Part shown: one piece after another, positions 33,356 through 41,789 of the stretch
How the letters are laid out: each line of letters starts with the position of its first letter
How positions within the stretch are numbered: position 1 is the stretch's first letter
Origin: Phascolarctobacterium sp.
Lineage (GTDB): Bacteria; Bacillota; Negativicutes; Acidaminococcales; Acidaminococcaceae
Length of the DNA stretch: 64,000 nucleotides
Direction of reading: 5' to 3'
Assembly (NCBI GenBank): GCA_003150755.1
Contig: QAMT01000023.1
Coordinates: 310,001-374,000 of the forward strand
Notes under the pieces: model-generated
Told to the model about the DNA's origin: nothing
Database searches by the model: none
The model's input: only the letters and a program-made list of their open reading frames with translations
Made by a program: the position numbers and the translations under genes

Positions 33356-33850
33356 TCACTCCCTCCGAAACACATGAGTAATGTCTTTCCATGTGCCTTT
33401 CTTTTTATCTCTAATAAAAAACTGCTGATTAGTAGTTTCACTATCCAGTCCACCGAGAGCCTCAATGAACTCACCGGTTTTAAGCCAAGTGAGATTAGGG
33501 TCACGGCGCAGAATAACATTGTAAATACTGCCATACTCTGCACCACTGTATAAACCAACCGGCAGAATTTTAGCGCACTGCTCAATAGCGTACTGTAATA
33601 CTTCCGGTTTAATACCGTTTGTGGTGCCACCCATAAACAGGATAGCGGTTGCACCCTGCTTCTTAGCTTTCTTAGCTTTATCTACAATCTGTTCAATGTC
33701 TGTCCACATTCTCTCCGGTAATTTGTACTGAAGGTAAGAGCTGTGACAGCCCTTGCATTTTCGGCAGCAATTACCAAGCATAATGGTAAAGCTGATATGG
33801 TCAGGAATTTCTGTTAATGTAATTGTGGTATCAACAACGGGCAATTTCAC
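33356..33850 (-). CDS. nrdG: Anaerobic ribonucleotide reductase activating protein
   Basis: The 164-aa radical-SAM protein has the cluster motif CCRKCKGCH (Cx3Cx2C, about residues 28-36) and FMGGTTNG, then SGAEYG. It generates the glycyl radical on NrdD, with which it is co-transcribed six bases apart. GTG start with GGAGG nine bases upstream. Confidence 0.9.
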   Translation of the reverse strand: MKLPVVDTTITLTEIPDHISFTIMLGNCCRKCKGCHSSYLQYKLPERMWTDIEQIVDKAKKAKKQGATAILFMGGTTNGIKPEVLQYAIEQCAKILPVGLYSGAEYGSIYNVILRRDPNLTWLKTGEFIEALGGLDSETTNQQFFIRDKKKGTWKDITHVFRRE

Positions 33851-34001
33851 GGTCTTTTACCTCCATCAAACGATTGATTACAAAGAAGAATGTGTATTTA
33901 CTGGCTGTGTTATTTGCAAACATATCCAGTTTGGAAACACACTCAGCAAGTTTAAAACCACGATTGATGCGTGGCTTTTTATTGTGTTTAAAAATCTTCA
34001 T
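33831..34001 (-). CDS. 56-aa basic protein, unknown
   Basis: The start at ATG 34001 is supported by AAGGAGG nine bases upstream. It overlaps the primase-helicase end by 14 bases and nrdG by 20. The sequence MKIFKHNKKPRINRGFKLAE...TFFFVINRLMEVKDREIARC has a basic N terminus and a hydrophobic patch. No family is recognised. Confidence 0.6.
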   Translation of the reverse strand: MKIFKHNKKPRINRGFKLAECVSKLDMFANNTASKYTFFFVINRLMEVKDREIARC

Positions 34002-35634
34002 TATCTGCTTCCTCCTTAAAGGCATCTGCAAGTGATGTCTTTTTCTTTTCGGCTGCTTCAAGCCGGTCAGTTTCTTTATCGTACTTGAGGTAGCCTGCAA
34101 GGCCTGTTTCACCGGTATGGCGGTTCTTCAGGACACGGAGGCGCACAAGGTTTTTCTCGTCAGGGTCATCTGCCTGCTGGTTACGCTCAAGAGCCACAAC
34201 GGTATCACTGAGCTGAGCAAGTGCATGTGAGCCACGTAAATGCGAGAGGCTGATAACGCCACCCTCCTCAGCGGATTGACCATCAGTTCTTTTAAGGTGC
34301 GAGATAATCAGCATACCTACCCCAGTTTCTTCACACAAGCTGCGAAGATTGGTCATAAGTACATCCGTAGCTTTGCGTTCATTTTCAATATCAAGGCCGC
34401 TGATAGCTATTGTTATGTGGTCAAGCACAATAAAATCGCACTGTTCGGCCACGGCAAGGTAACGCATTTTAGCCATGAGGCTATCACTCTCCATGCTGCC
34501 AAAATGCTGGTAGAACACGAAGTTACCGCCACCCAGTGTTTCCTCAAATATCTTTTTGTATTCTTCAGGTGACACAAGGTTTTTGTTGAGCGATAATCTT
34601 TTACCAGCGTGTACAGCCATAAGGCCTTTAGCCGTGCGTTTTACATTTTCCTCGAGCATCATCATGCCTACCTTGAGGCCAAGATGGACACCAAAATGGT
34701 AAGCAATTTGGCGCACAAAGGTTGTCTTGCCTATACCGGTACCGGCTGTGATTACCACAAGTTCACCTTTGCGTAACCCTGCGGTCATCTGCTGTAACGG
34801 TATATCCCAAGGTAGTGGGTACCCTGCTGCCTCGTCAGGTTCATCTCTCAGTTCTTCCCAAAGTTCACTGCCATTGATAATGCCGTCAGGTCTGTAAGGT
34901 TTAGCCTGAAAGATAGCGTCAATAATCTCTTTAGCTCTGCCTGCCTTGAGGCACTCATTTGGGTCTTTCAGAGGCAGATTGGCAATATAAAGTTTGCCGG
35001 GAGGCAGGATATTGCAAACACTTTCAACGGCTTTGCGGCCTGCTTCGTCCATATCGAACATCACAATGACCTCATCAAAACGATTGAGCCATTCCATGTT
35101 CTCTGTAAATACCTTTTTGGCACTCTGCGCACCATTGGGTATTGACACAACCGGCCATTTGTTACCACCAACCTGCGATACAGTCAGGCAGTCAATCTCA
35201 CCTTCAGTGATGACAAGTTTGTGTCCATTCGCCCAAAGATGCTGACCGAAGAAGCGGTGATGAAGATTACCATACACAGAAAAATGTTTATCAGGGTAAC
35301 GGATTTTCTGACCTAACAGTTCTCCGTCATCAGAAAAGTAACAAGCGACCTGACAGGGGGTTCCACCCACCTCCGAAGTGTAGTACCCGTATTTCCTGCA
35401 AGTCGCCTGTGTTAATCCACGTTTTGTGAGTGCCTGTATTTCGCACTCATCTAACGGTATTAAGTTTTTGTGTTTGTGTTGTTGCTGCGTCTGTACTGAT
35501 TGTGGCTTTACCTTATCTGCCGGTGTGAACTTCTCACAACTAAAGCAGTAGGTACCGTTGGTATATTCGGTGAGAGCATCACTACTACCACAGTCAGGAC
35601 AGGGTAAGTGAGAGCGTATTACCTCACCGTCCAT
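33988..35634 (-). CDS. Primase-helicase, T7 gp4-like
   Basis: The 548-aa protein (T7 gp4A is 566) has an N-terminal zinc finger CPDCG...CFSC, TOPRIM primase motifs VITEGEIDCL and VMFDMDEAGRK (about 130-205), and DnaB-type helicase Walker A TAGTGIGKTT (about 295-304) with CDFIVLDH. A short acidic tail ends EEADNEDF, the aromatic-tipped tail that in T7 binds the polymerase. ATG follows GAAAGGG. Confidence 0.93.
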   Translation of the reverse strand: MDGEVIRSHLPCPDCGSSDALTEYTNGTYCFSCEKFTPADKVKPQSVQTQQQHKHKNLIPLDECEIQALTKRGLTQATCRKYGYYTSEVGGTPCQVACYFSDDGELLGQKIRYPDKHFSVYGNLHHRFFGQHLWANGHKLVITEGEIDCLTVSQVGGNKWPVVSIPNGAQSAKKVFTENMEWLNRFDEVIVMFDMDEAGRKAVESVCNILPPGKLYIANLPLKDPNECLKAGRAKEIIDAIFQAKPYRPDGIINGSELWEELRDEPDEAAGYPLPWDIPLQQMTAGLRKGELVVITAGTGIGKTTFVRQIAYHFGVHLGLKVGMMMLEENVKRTAKGLMAVHAGKRLSLNKNLVSPEEYKKIFEETLGGGNFVFYQHFGSMESDSLMAKMRYLAVAEQCDFIVLDHITIAISGLDIENERKATDVLMTNLRSLCEETGVGMLIISHLKRTDGQSAEEGGVISLSHLRGSHALAQLSDTVVALERNQQADDPDEKNLVRLRVLKNRHTGETGLAGYLKYDKETDRLEAAEKKKTSLADAFKEEADNEDF

Positions 35635-35638
35635 ATAC

Positions 35639-35986
35639 TCATCCCTTTCGGTTGATAATTAGTGCGTCCGGGTATATCTTTTGAAGTTCCCGGAGTAGTT
35701 TGTTAAGTGTAAAATCCTGTGAGTCATTTGGTTTACCGGTCTTAGACTGCACGAAAATGTAGATGCTGGTGTCGCTATCTGTATTACCCCACCCGGCTAC
35801 TGCGCTGAGTTCCCGGTCAACACTGAGGTTGCCGAAGTCATCAATAAAGTAATGACATCCGGTATCAATGCTGCCCTGCTGGCGACATAAACGGTAATAA
35901 CGCTCAAGGTCATTGGTACCACTGTCGGCACAAAGTACCTGAATGTAGAGGGTTTCTTTGCGGTTACGGAAGTGCAGTCGCCTCAT
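35639..35986 (-). CDS. gp3.5-like (amidase / RNAP inhibitor) protein lacking its zinc site
   Basis: The 115-aa protein sits between endonuclease I and primase-helicase, exactly where T7 has gene 3.5. The fold core aligns: RRLHFRNRKETLYIQVLCADS with T7 ARVQFKQRESTDAIFVHCSAT, then GCHYFIDDFGNLSVDRELSAVAGWGN with T7 GYHFIIKRDGTVEAGRDEMAVGSHAKG. The first zinc ligand His is replaced by Leu, and the chain stops at LIINRKG, before the region holding the other His and Cys ligands. It therefore cannot be an active zinc amidase but may keep the RNA-polymerase-binding role. Confidence 0.7.
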   Translation of the reverse strand: MRRLHFRNRKETLYIQVLCADSGTNDLERYYRLCRQQGSIDTGCHYFIDDFGNLSVDRELSAVAGWGNTDSDTSIYIFVQSKTGKPNDSQDFTLNKLLRELQKIYPDALIINRKG

Positions 35987-36429
35987 TTGAATACCACCCC
36001 CTCAAGTGAATACTTCTTTTTATCTTTTATCCACTCATCAGGTATATATCCCTTTGCGTACTTATAGCCATTCTTTTGGCACCACATGGCATACGTTGTA
36101 GGACTGCCTTTATACAATCGGGTCTGCGGATTGGTAAACACAAAACGGATTTCAAGGTGCGGATATTGTTTCTTGACAAGCAAATGTTTCTGCCTGTCGG
36201 ACGGTTCAAAGATGCCTTTGGTTTCCACAATGATACCATTGGGCAAAATAAAATCAGGTGTGTAGCTATGGTTGCTACAAGGCACCTGATACTTGATTTT
36301 ACCCTTTTCATATTTCACTGGTACACCTGCTTCTTTGAGTTGAGCAGCTACCTTATCCTCAAGGCCGCTGCGGTATGGTGTAGTTAATCTACTAAAGCCT
36401 CCCCTTCTGCTGAATATGAGCTTGTTAAT
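35983..36429 (-). CDS. Endonuclease I (Holliday junction resolvase), T7 gp3-like, ATT start
   Basis: From ATT 36429 the frame encodes 148 aa, against 149 in T7 gp3. It includes YRSGLEDKVAAQLKEAG, matching FRSGLEDKVSKQL of T7, which lies upstream of the first GTG (36318). The catalytic residues are in YTPDFILPNGIIVETKG. It resolves branched DNA and breaks host DNA. The ATT is two bases after the SSB stop with GAAGGAG 13 bases upstream, so coupling is likely. Confidence 0.88.
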   Translation of the reverse strand: MNKLIFSRRGGFSRLTTPYRSGLEDKVAAQLKEAGVPVKYEKGKIKYQVPCSNHSYTPDFILPNGIIVETKGIFEPSDRQKHLLVKKQYPHLEIRFVFTNPQTRLYKGSPTTYAMWCQKNGYKYAKGYIPDEWIKDKKKYSLEGVVFK

Positions 36430-36431
36430 GG

Positions 36432-37028
36432 TTAGAAGTCTGCTCCTTCATCAGCGGCAACCTCATCAGGAGGAAACAAATCGCTGTTATTATCCTCATC
36501 AGCTACATAGCCTCCTTCCTCAGTACCGAAGCCATAGCTTTCAGCGTCTTTGGAATAAGGTGCTTTGTATTCGATTACCTGTACTGCCTCAAGTCGCAGA
36601 GATAAACCGTTAGTCTGTGCGCTCTTGTAATACGGGAAGATAGAATAAGCAACACGTACCACGGAGCCAGTACCAATGTCTGCTTTCTCGTCCAAAGGTT
36701 TACCGGTACTATCATAAATAGGAATGGTACGGTGAATAATATCTCCTGCTTTAGTTTTAAAGGATGTGTTGGCTTTGAATTTAAACATTAAATTACCATC
36801 GTTATCCTCACTGGCACCAAGAAACGGATTTTTGAAATTCTTTCCGGGGAAGGCTGCTTTAGCTTTTTCAAGCTCCGCCTCGAGGTGCTGCTGAAATTTC
36901 AGCGCAGTTTCGGTATCAAACATTACTTTGATTGTGTACCCAATCTCGCTGCCCTCAAAGGTTTCAGGCGTGCGCAAATGAGGGTACCAAGCGACACCTT
37001 TCGGTGTAGTAAAGATTTTATTTCTCAT
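36432..37028 (-). CDS. Single-stranded DNA-binding protein, T7 gp2.5-like
   Basis: The 198-aa protein (T7 gp2.5 is 232) starts NKIFTTPKGVAWYPHL, continues with a beta-rich OB-fold and ends in an acidic tail PPDEVAADEGADF whose terminal Phe is the hallmark of gp2.5 proteins contacting polymerase and helicase. Gene order (ssb, endonuclease, gp3.5, primase-helicase) is T7-like. Confidence 0.85.
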   Translation of the reverse strand: MRNKIFTTPKGVAWYPHLRTPETFEGSEIGYTIKVMFDTETALKFQQHLEAELEKAKAAFPGKNFKNPFLGASEDNDGNLMFKFKANTSFKTKAGDIIHRTIPIYDSTGKPLDEKADIGTGSVVRVAYSIFPYYKSAQTNGLSLRLEAVQVIEYKAPYSKDAESYGFGTEEGGYVADEDNNSDLFPPDEVAADEGADF

Positions 37029-37441
37029 TTATTGTTCCTCATTTCATTTAAAATTTGTTCAATTTCTTCGCAGGCCTCATCCTGCTGACGCTTTGCTGCC
37101 TCGAATTTCTCAAAGGCACGCATAAGGCGGCCTTTAGGTGCCTCTGCGTCCTGAATGGCGGCCACGTTGTCCTCTGCTTCCGGTGTTTCTACATGCACAA
37201 TGGCTTTCTCGACTTCGTTAGGAGGACTGAAGGGCATGTATACTTTAGTATCTGCACGCATCAACTTATCTTCACCACAAAACCAGCCTTTGCCGGAAGG
37301 TACTCTGCCGTGACAAGTGTGTCCTTCATCTTCATCCCAGTTAGGAAATTCCACAGCATAAGCACCAAAAGAAGTGATACCTCTGATGATACCTACTTCA
37401 TTCTGAAATACTACAACATCACCAACATTAAATTTACGCAT
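37025..37441 (-). CDS. Hypothetical protein with SH3-like N terminus
   Basis: The 138-aa protein has an N-terminal MRKFNVGDVVVFQNEVGIIRGI resembling SH3/KOW-type barrels, a middle YAVEFPNWDEDEGHTC, and a helical charged C terminus (about 100-138). Function unknown. The ATG overlaps the downstream SSB start (ATGA). SD GAGGAGG lies upstream. Confidence 0.65.
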   Translation of the reverse strand: MRKFNVGDVVVFQNEVGIIRGITSFGAYAVEFPNWDEDEGHTCHGRVPSGKGWFCGEDKLMRADTKVYMPFSPPNEVEKAIVHVETPEAEDNVAAIQDAEAPKGRLMRAFEKFEAAKRQQDEACEEIEQILNEMRNNK

Positions 37442-37465
37442 AATTTATTCCTCCTCAAATTAAGT

Positions 37466-37912
37466 TTATTTACCTGTGGAGCCAAAGCCTCCATCGTTAC
37501 GTTCAGTTTCGCTAAGTTCATCTGTCGGCACAAAGGTGACAGGAACATTCTTTTCAATCATCATTTGTGCAATTCGCTCACCGGCAAATGCACGTGCAAA
37601 ATAACCGCTTGTGTTGTCTACCAAGAGGCATACTTCGCCACGATAATCAGAGTCCACAATACCTGTACCATTGGCAAGGCGCAGGCGTGTATCTTTACCG
37701 GTGCTGCTTCTCAAAAAGATTTTAGCGTGGTAGCCTTTTGGTACCTCAATGGCAAAGCCGAGGCCAACTTTAAGTGCCTGATAAGGCGGTATTAAGATGT
37801 CATCAGGTAACACAAGGTCATAGCAGGCGGCACCGTCCGTGGTCTTTTCAGGTACGGCGGCGTTTGGTCTGAGTAATTTGATTTTACAAATAGTTGCTTT
37901 AGGTGTCGGCAT
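37466..37912 (-). CDS. dut: dUTPase
   Basis: The 148-aa trimeric dUTPase has all five motifs: TDGAACYDL, RSSTGKD, GIVDSDYRGEV, ERIAQMMI and RNDGGFGSTGK. It hydrolyses dUTP to dUMP, which feeds the phage ThyX. A phage promoter lies 20 bases upstream of the Shine-Dalgarno, so it is the first gene of that transcript. Confidence 0.93.
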   Translation of the reverse strand: MPTPKATICKIKLLRPNAAVPEKTTDGAACYDLVLPDDILIPPYQALKVGLGFAIEVPKGYHAKIFLRSSTGKDTRLRLANGTGIVDSDYRGEVCLLVDNTSGYFARAFAGERIAQMMIEKNVPVTFVPTDELSETERNDGGFGSTGK

Positions 37913-37925
37913 AACGCACCTCCTT

Positions 37926-37953
37926 TCTCCATTATGTGTGACGCTTATGTGGA
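37926..37953 (-). promoter_or_regulatory. Phage RNA polymerase promoter before dut
   Basis: A 28-base stretch identical to 39042-39069. The transcribed strand reads CATAAGCGTCACACATAATG then GAGA. It contains the shared TCACACATA core and a purine-rich start like GGGAGA of T7. Confidence 0.75.
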
Positions 37954-37969
37954 ATGTACATTTGTGTTC

Positions 37970-38485
37970 TTACAGGAGCGTAGTTAATCCTACTTTCGTC
38001 ATAATTTTAGGGTCAACCACAATACAAGCGGATGTGTATGCGTTATGCAGGCAACGCTGCACTGCAAGCTGAATACCCTTCGGGTAGTTGAACACTTCAG
38101 ACGGCGCACAAGCAGCTCTACCTTCAGCTACTGTACGTTTATTTTGGATTAGCTTTGCGGTTGTTATGCGTCCGTCAATGGTGACAATGAGTTTCGGTGC
38201 CTGCGTTTTGATAACAACAACATAATTACTGTTTACATACTGGCAGCGGTAAGCTCTTACTGCACTTGATGGAAAAGATTTAATTTTCTGAATGGCTTTA
38301 CTGTTTGTTGCCTCATTACCACTATGTTTGTTTGTATCTTTTTCATCAAACATGATTAAGCAATCAATACCTGCACCAAAGTCTTTTGGGTTAAAAACTG
38401 CAATAACAGTACCTTGTTCACCTTTCTTAGCATAAGAAAAATCACTCAACATCTCTACTCTGTCACCAGCGTTAATTTTAGTCAT
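37970..38485 (-). CDS. Hypothetical protein with N-terminal KOW/SH3-like segment
   Basis: The 171-aa protein starts at ATG 38485 (AAGGAGG nine bases upstream), reading TKINAGDRVEMLSDFSYAKKGEQGTVIAVF, an SH3-like opening similar to the 138-aa gene nearby. The C-terminal half contains VVVDP-like strands and cysteines. No family is recognised. Confidence 0.6.
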   Translation of the reverse strand: MTKINAGDRVEMLSDFSYAKKGEQGTVIAVFNPKDFGAGIDCLIMFDEKDTNKHSGNEATNSKAIQKIKSFPSSAVRAYRCQYVNSNYVVVIKTQAPKLIVTIDGRITTAKLIQNKRTVAEGRAACAPSEVFNYPKGIQLAVQRCLHNAYTSACIVVDPKIMTKVGLTTLL

Positions 38486-38486
38486 C

Positions 38487-38924
38487 TTATTTATCCTCCT
38501 TAGCAATTTCAATTTGTTTACCATTGGTTACATCATCCAGCCACTGTGCATACTGCAATATCTTTGCAGTTTCTTTCCGCACATCATCCTTACGTCCGCA
38601 CCGGCACGCATACTTAATAATGTTTCCCTTCAGAAAACCTATAAGTTCTTCACGTGTCATATTGGCCTGCATGACCTCAATAGGTTGCACTGCGGTCTGA
38701 TAATGTGCGTCAACTTTAGCCGGAACACAATCATCAGTGATAGGTTCTAACTGAGATACTAAGAATGGATGCTTCCCAACATACGCAAAGTTGTTATCAT
38801 ACTCTGATATAGTTACTACCTCATCTTCTTCAAACCCACGGCTTGCGTCAGAACACATAACCATATCAAGTCTGAACTTTCGGACACCTTTGTCGTACAT
38901 TTCTTCAAAATCTCGTACCTTCAT
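38487..38924 (-). CDS. DUF3310-type protein (nucleotide-kinase-like region)
   Basis: In this 145-aa protein the C-terminal half has HYQTAVQPIEVMQANMTREELIGFLKGNIIKYACRCGRKDDVRKETAKILQYAQWL, the DUF3310 pattern (HY...Q..I......FL.GN.IKY..R.GRK), which also occurs in T7 gp1.7-type nucleotide kinases. The N-terminal half is SH3-like. It is the first gene after the RNA polymerase and its downstream promoter. Confidence 0.8.
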   Translation of the reverse strand: MKVRDFEEMYDKGVRKFRLDMVMCSDASRGFEEDEVVTISEYDNNFAYVGKHPFLVSQLEPITDDCVPAKVDAHYQTAVQPIEVMQANMTREELIGFLKGNIIKYACRCGRKDDVRKETAKILQYAQWLDDVTNGKQIEIAKEDK

Positions 38925-38966
38925 GTTTACTTATCGTCCTCCTTATGTTTACTTTTAGAGAAAATA

Positions 38967-39018
38967 CAAAGAGGTTAATATTTATGATTATGATAATAAC
39001 CATAAACATCAACCTCTG
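38967..39018 (-). promoter_or_regulatory. Long imperfect hairpin at the start of the class II transcript
   Basis: AGAGGTT at both ends and ATTTATGATTAT/ATAATAACCATAAA inside pair over about 22 positions with few mismatches around a tiny loop. It lies 25-75 bases downstream of the promoter at 39042-39069 and before the DUF3310 gene. RNase III processing or mRNA stabilisation is likelier than termination, as no T-run follows. Confidence 0.5.
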
Positions 39019-39041
39019 AGTTACTTATAGTAACCTTCTTT

Positions 39042-39069
39042 TCTCCATTATGTGTGACGCTTATGTGGA
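39042..39069 (-). promoter_or_regulatory. Phage RNA polymerase promoter just after the RNAP gene
   Basis: Identical over 28 bases to the dut promoter. It directly follows the RNA polymerase gene, as the first class II promoters do in T7. Confidence 0.75.
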
Positions 39070-39084
39070 GTGGAGTCTTGTATC

Positions 39085-41634
39085 TTACGAGAAGATATAC
39101 TCACTCTTTTTTACATTGTTAATATCGAAGTTACCTTTTAATGGAGGAGCAGGAATTTTCTTGTCAGTTAATAACTGCATATCCTCCCGGAACATGGCAA
39201 GTGGGTCAAAATTGGTGTACATCTCAATAAATGTATCACGGATTACATCATACAGGATATGTGCCTGCGATACCGGGCACCCAAAACTGTCATGTATCAT
39301 AGCCCAATGCTTGATACCCAGCTCACTACCACGGCACGCTACCATCTGAAGGTGAGAAGCGTCCATGCTGTGAATGAAATTCGGTGCGATACCGGAAGCC
39401 TGTTTGTGCTTATCAATGGCACCTGTGGCGTGCCTGCTGTAAATGCGGAGGCGTTTACCGGCACAACGTACTTGCACAACACGGCTCTCAACTGCCATGT
39501 ATGATTGCTGCACAAGCAGCCCCATCGGCGTAGTCCATGTGACTACCTGTTTGTTTTTAGTGACCATTTTGGCGCAGGTCTGTAACCATTTCATCCCTTC
39601 GACCGCTTTAACTACCGTAGCTGATACAGCCACCCATATCAACTTAGCGAGGTATGCACTTGCCTGCCCGGCACAATCGTAGAACACAGAACTCTCTCCG
39701 TTATCGTTAATATCCGGGTTGATTGTGTCCTCCAAAATTTGGTCACGGAAGCCATATTCCTTGCTGCCGTATGCCAGCGTCATTACTGAGCGTTTTGTTA
39801 CCTTACGATTGACACCGTAGGTCAGCCAACGCTGAGCAAGTGTGCGAGTACCATACTTGAGTTTGGTTTTGCCGTCAGCATTGGTTATCTCCTCATCCAT
39901 AGTGCCACTCTCAGCGTCCTGTTTGAGCTGTACGTTGACTTTTTCGGCAACGATACCATAAATATCTGACGGCTTATCGGCAGGCATTAAATTGACTGCA
40001 TTGGCACCTACCGGGTCACGAAGCATAGCTGAGAAGTGCTGTAAACCGCTGCATGTGCCGTCAAAAGCCACGTTAATACCAGTAACAAAGCCTATAATGC
40101 TACCATGTGCTGCCATCCAGTCCTTGAGGCGAGCATACTCGAAGCAGTAGGCAAGCATTTGGCACGGGCAGTCCTGCTGTGCCCACCAAAGGTTGCCAAG
40201 AGGGTCTTTAGCACATGAAAGGATTTCAGCCTCATTTTCCAGTACCCATTGCATACGGTCAGCATAGCTTACCTTGTCAACGCCTGCGAGGTTAGCTCCC
40301 TCAACCAAAAACCATTTGTAGCTCTCCTCAGTAGTACACGGTGGCACATCAGCAAACAGAATGAGGCTTTTGGCTACATCATCGCCTTGAAAGCTGAATG
40401 ACGGTATTGGATATACACGTCCGCGGAAGTCCATATTGCACGGAAAGTAAATTCTTTCGTAGTCTTTAAACTCCTCAGCCATACGGAGCTGCGAGAGGAC
40501 ACGTAAGCTGATTGACTTCCTGCGAGTTTCAGACTTATAGAAGCCTATCATTTTAATTTTATGTGCTGCTAACTGTTCCGGTGTGGGTTCCGGCGGTAAC
40601 ACTGAGGGAGGAATAGGCTCGGCCATGTTGGGAATACCTGCGATATTGCCGCCACGCTTAACCACTTCCTGAAGCACAGCCAGCACCTCTTTGTTGATAC
40701 GCCATGGTGTAGCCTGAATAGCGTTAATGGCACGGCGCACTTCCTTGAGTTCTAACTGACCAAGGTTTTCCATGTAGTGTTTTGCATACACATCATACTG
40801 ATTGCGGATGCGTAGGAGCGTTGAGGTGTTACGCAGTTCACCGTAGTACCCACCGTCCCGGTAATTTTTCCACGGGCGAGGAGGTAATATCGTAGGACAG
40901 AGCTTGTACGCACGTTCTACCAATCTATCCTCATTGCGCTGCCAGCCGGTCAGTAATGATTGTGTTGGAATAATACACAAAATGCCGTCAATTACTTGTT
41001 TCTCAAAGTAATTGCTGACCTTTAATACCACCTCAATCAGCGAGGCGGCGAGCTGCATACCTTGTTCCTTCTTCCAGCCATTAAACACAAAGCCGTCATG
41101 CTCCATTCGGGCACTTGCGTATGCCCTGCGGTAAAGAGATTGTACACGTGCGTCAATACCACGGTAAATGCTGCCCTTCTGCTCCGGTAACTCGTTCACA
41201 TAAGCCCGGAGCTGTACCTCATCGTACAATTCGCCGTTAATGGTGCCACAAATGTTACTTATAGGTGTTTGGCGGAGTAGTGAGGCGTTCAGGCAGGCAG
41301 AAAAGGTAATGAGTGTCAGGCTGTCCAGCAAGTCATCCCTTCTGTCACCATAGAGGTTGACCATGCGTGCCACTATCTCTGTGTAGGCAGGCTTTGTGCC
41401 ACAATGCGGATTAAGGCAAACATTGATAAACACACTCATGCCATTACGAATTTGGTCAAACTGATTGCTGAGTACCTTTTGACCAAGTGTTGTACGTGTT
41501 ACGCCATCGGGCTCTGCTTTGGCTTTTTCGTAGCTTGTGCGTACAGCCTCCTGCCCTAAAAATTTGTACCTTGCTTCAATCTCGAGCTGCTTAGTTACCA
41601 TCTCAGCTCCGTATTTTTCGATATATTCTTGCAT
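39085..41634 (-). CDS. Single-subunit phage RNA polymerase (T7 gp1-like)
   Basis: The 849-aa protein (T7 883) has motif A FDGTCSGLQHFSAMLRD with catalytic Asp (about residue 526), motif B KRSVMTLAYGSKEYGF, the motif FIHSMDASHLQM and motif C MIHDSFG with the second catalytic Asp. Near the middle YFPCNMDFRGRVYPIPSFSFQG matches the family. The chain ends SEYIFS where T7 has FAFA. It transcribes phage genes from the TCACACATA promoters. Its own gene must be read by host polymerase. Confidence 0.95.
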   Translation of the reverse strand: MQEYIEKYGAEMVTKQLEIEARYKFLGQEAVRTSYEKAKAEPDGVTRTTLGQKVLSNQFDQIRNGMSVFINVCLNPHCGTKPAYTEIVARMVNLYGDRRDDLLDSLTLITFSACLNASLLRQTPISNICGTINGELYDEVQLRAYVNELPEQKGSIYRGIDARVQSLYRRAYASARMEHDGFVFNGWKKEQGMQLAASLIEVVLKVSNYFEKQVIDGILCIIPTQSLLTGWQRNEDRLVERAYKLCPTILPPRPWKNYRDGGYYGELRNTSTLLRIRNQYDVYAKHYMENLGQLELKEVRRAINAIQATPWRINKEVLAVLQEVVKRGGNIAGIPNMAEPIPPSVLPPEPTPEQLAAHKIKMIGFYKSETRRKSISLRVLSQLRMAEEFKDYERIYFPCNMDFRGRVYPIPSFSFQGDDVAKSLILFADVPPCTTEESYKWFLVEGANLAGVDKVSYADRMQWVLENEAEILSCAKDPLGNLWWAQQDCPCQMLAYCFEYARLKDWMAAHGSIIGFVTGINVAFDGTCSGLQHFSAMLRDPVGANAVNLMPADKPSDIYGIVAEKVNVQLKQDAESGTMDEEITNADGKTKLKYGTRTLAQRWLTYGVNRKVTKRSVMTLAYGSKEYGFRDQILEDTINPDINDNGESSVFYDCAGQASAYLAKLIWVAVSATVVKAVEGMKWLQTCAKMVTKNKQVVTWTTPMGLLVQQSYMAVESRVVQVRCAGKRLRIYSRHATGAIDKHKQASGIAPNFIHSMDASHLQMVACRGSELGIKHWAMIHDSFGCPVSQAHILYDVIRDTFIEMYTNFDPLAMFREDMQLLTDKKIPAPPLKGNFDINNVKKSEYIFS

Positions 41635-41643
41635 TGTGTTACC

Positions 41644-41776
41644 TCCTGTTGTTCGTTCTAATCTGTATTATACCGAACACTTGTTTATGTAAAATAGGTA
41701 CGAAAATAGAGGCTTGCCATAGCAAGTTTTTAAAGTTTACAATTTGTTCGCTTATTGTTCGCTATAACAAGCCTCT
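41644..41776 (-). promoter_or_regulatory. Control region of the RNAP gene: host-type promoter, hairpin, TTGTTCG repeats
   Basis: Arms 41708-41723 and 41761-41776 form a 16-bp stem (with GU pairs) starting AGAGGCTTG, at the position of a T7 RNase III site before gene 1. Downstream are TTTACA (41688-41693) and TATAAT (41667-41672), 15 bases apart, a suboptimal host promoter. TTGTTCG occurs at about 41651, 41743 and 41754 with an inverted CGAAC beside the -10, so a regulator may bind here. Confidence 0.45.
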
Positions 41777-41789
41777 GACTAACACATCA

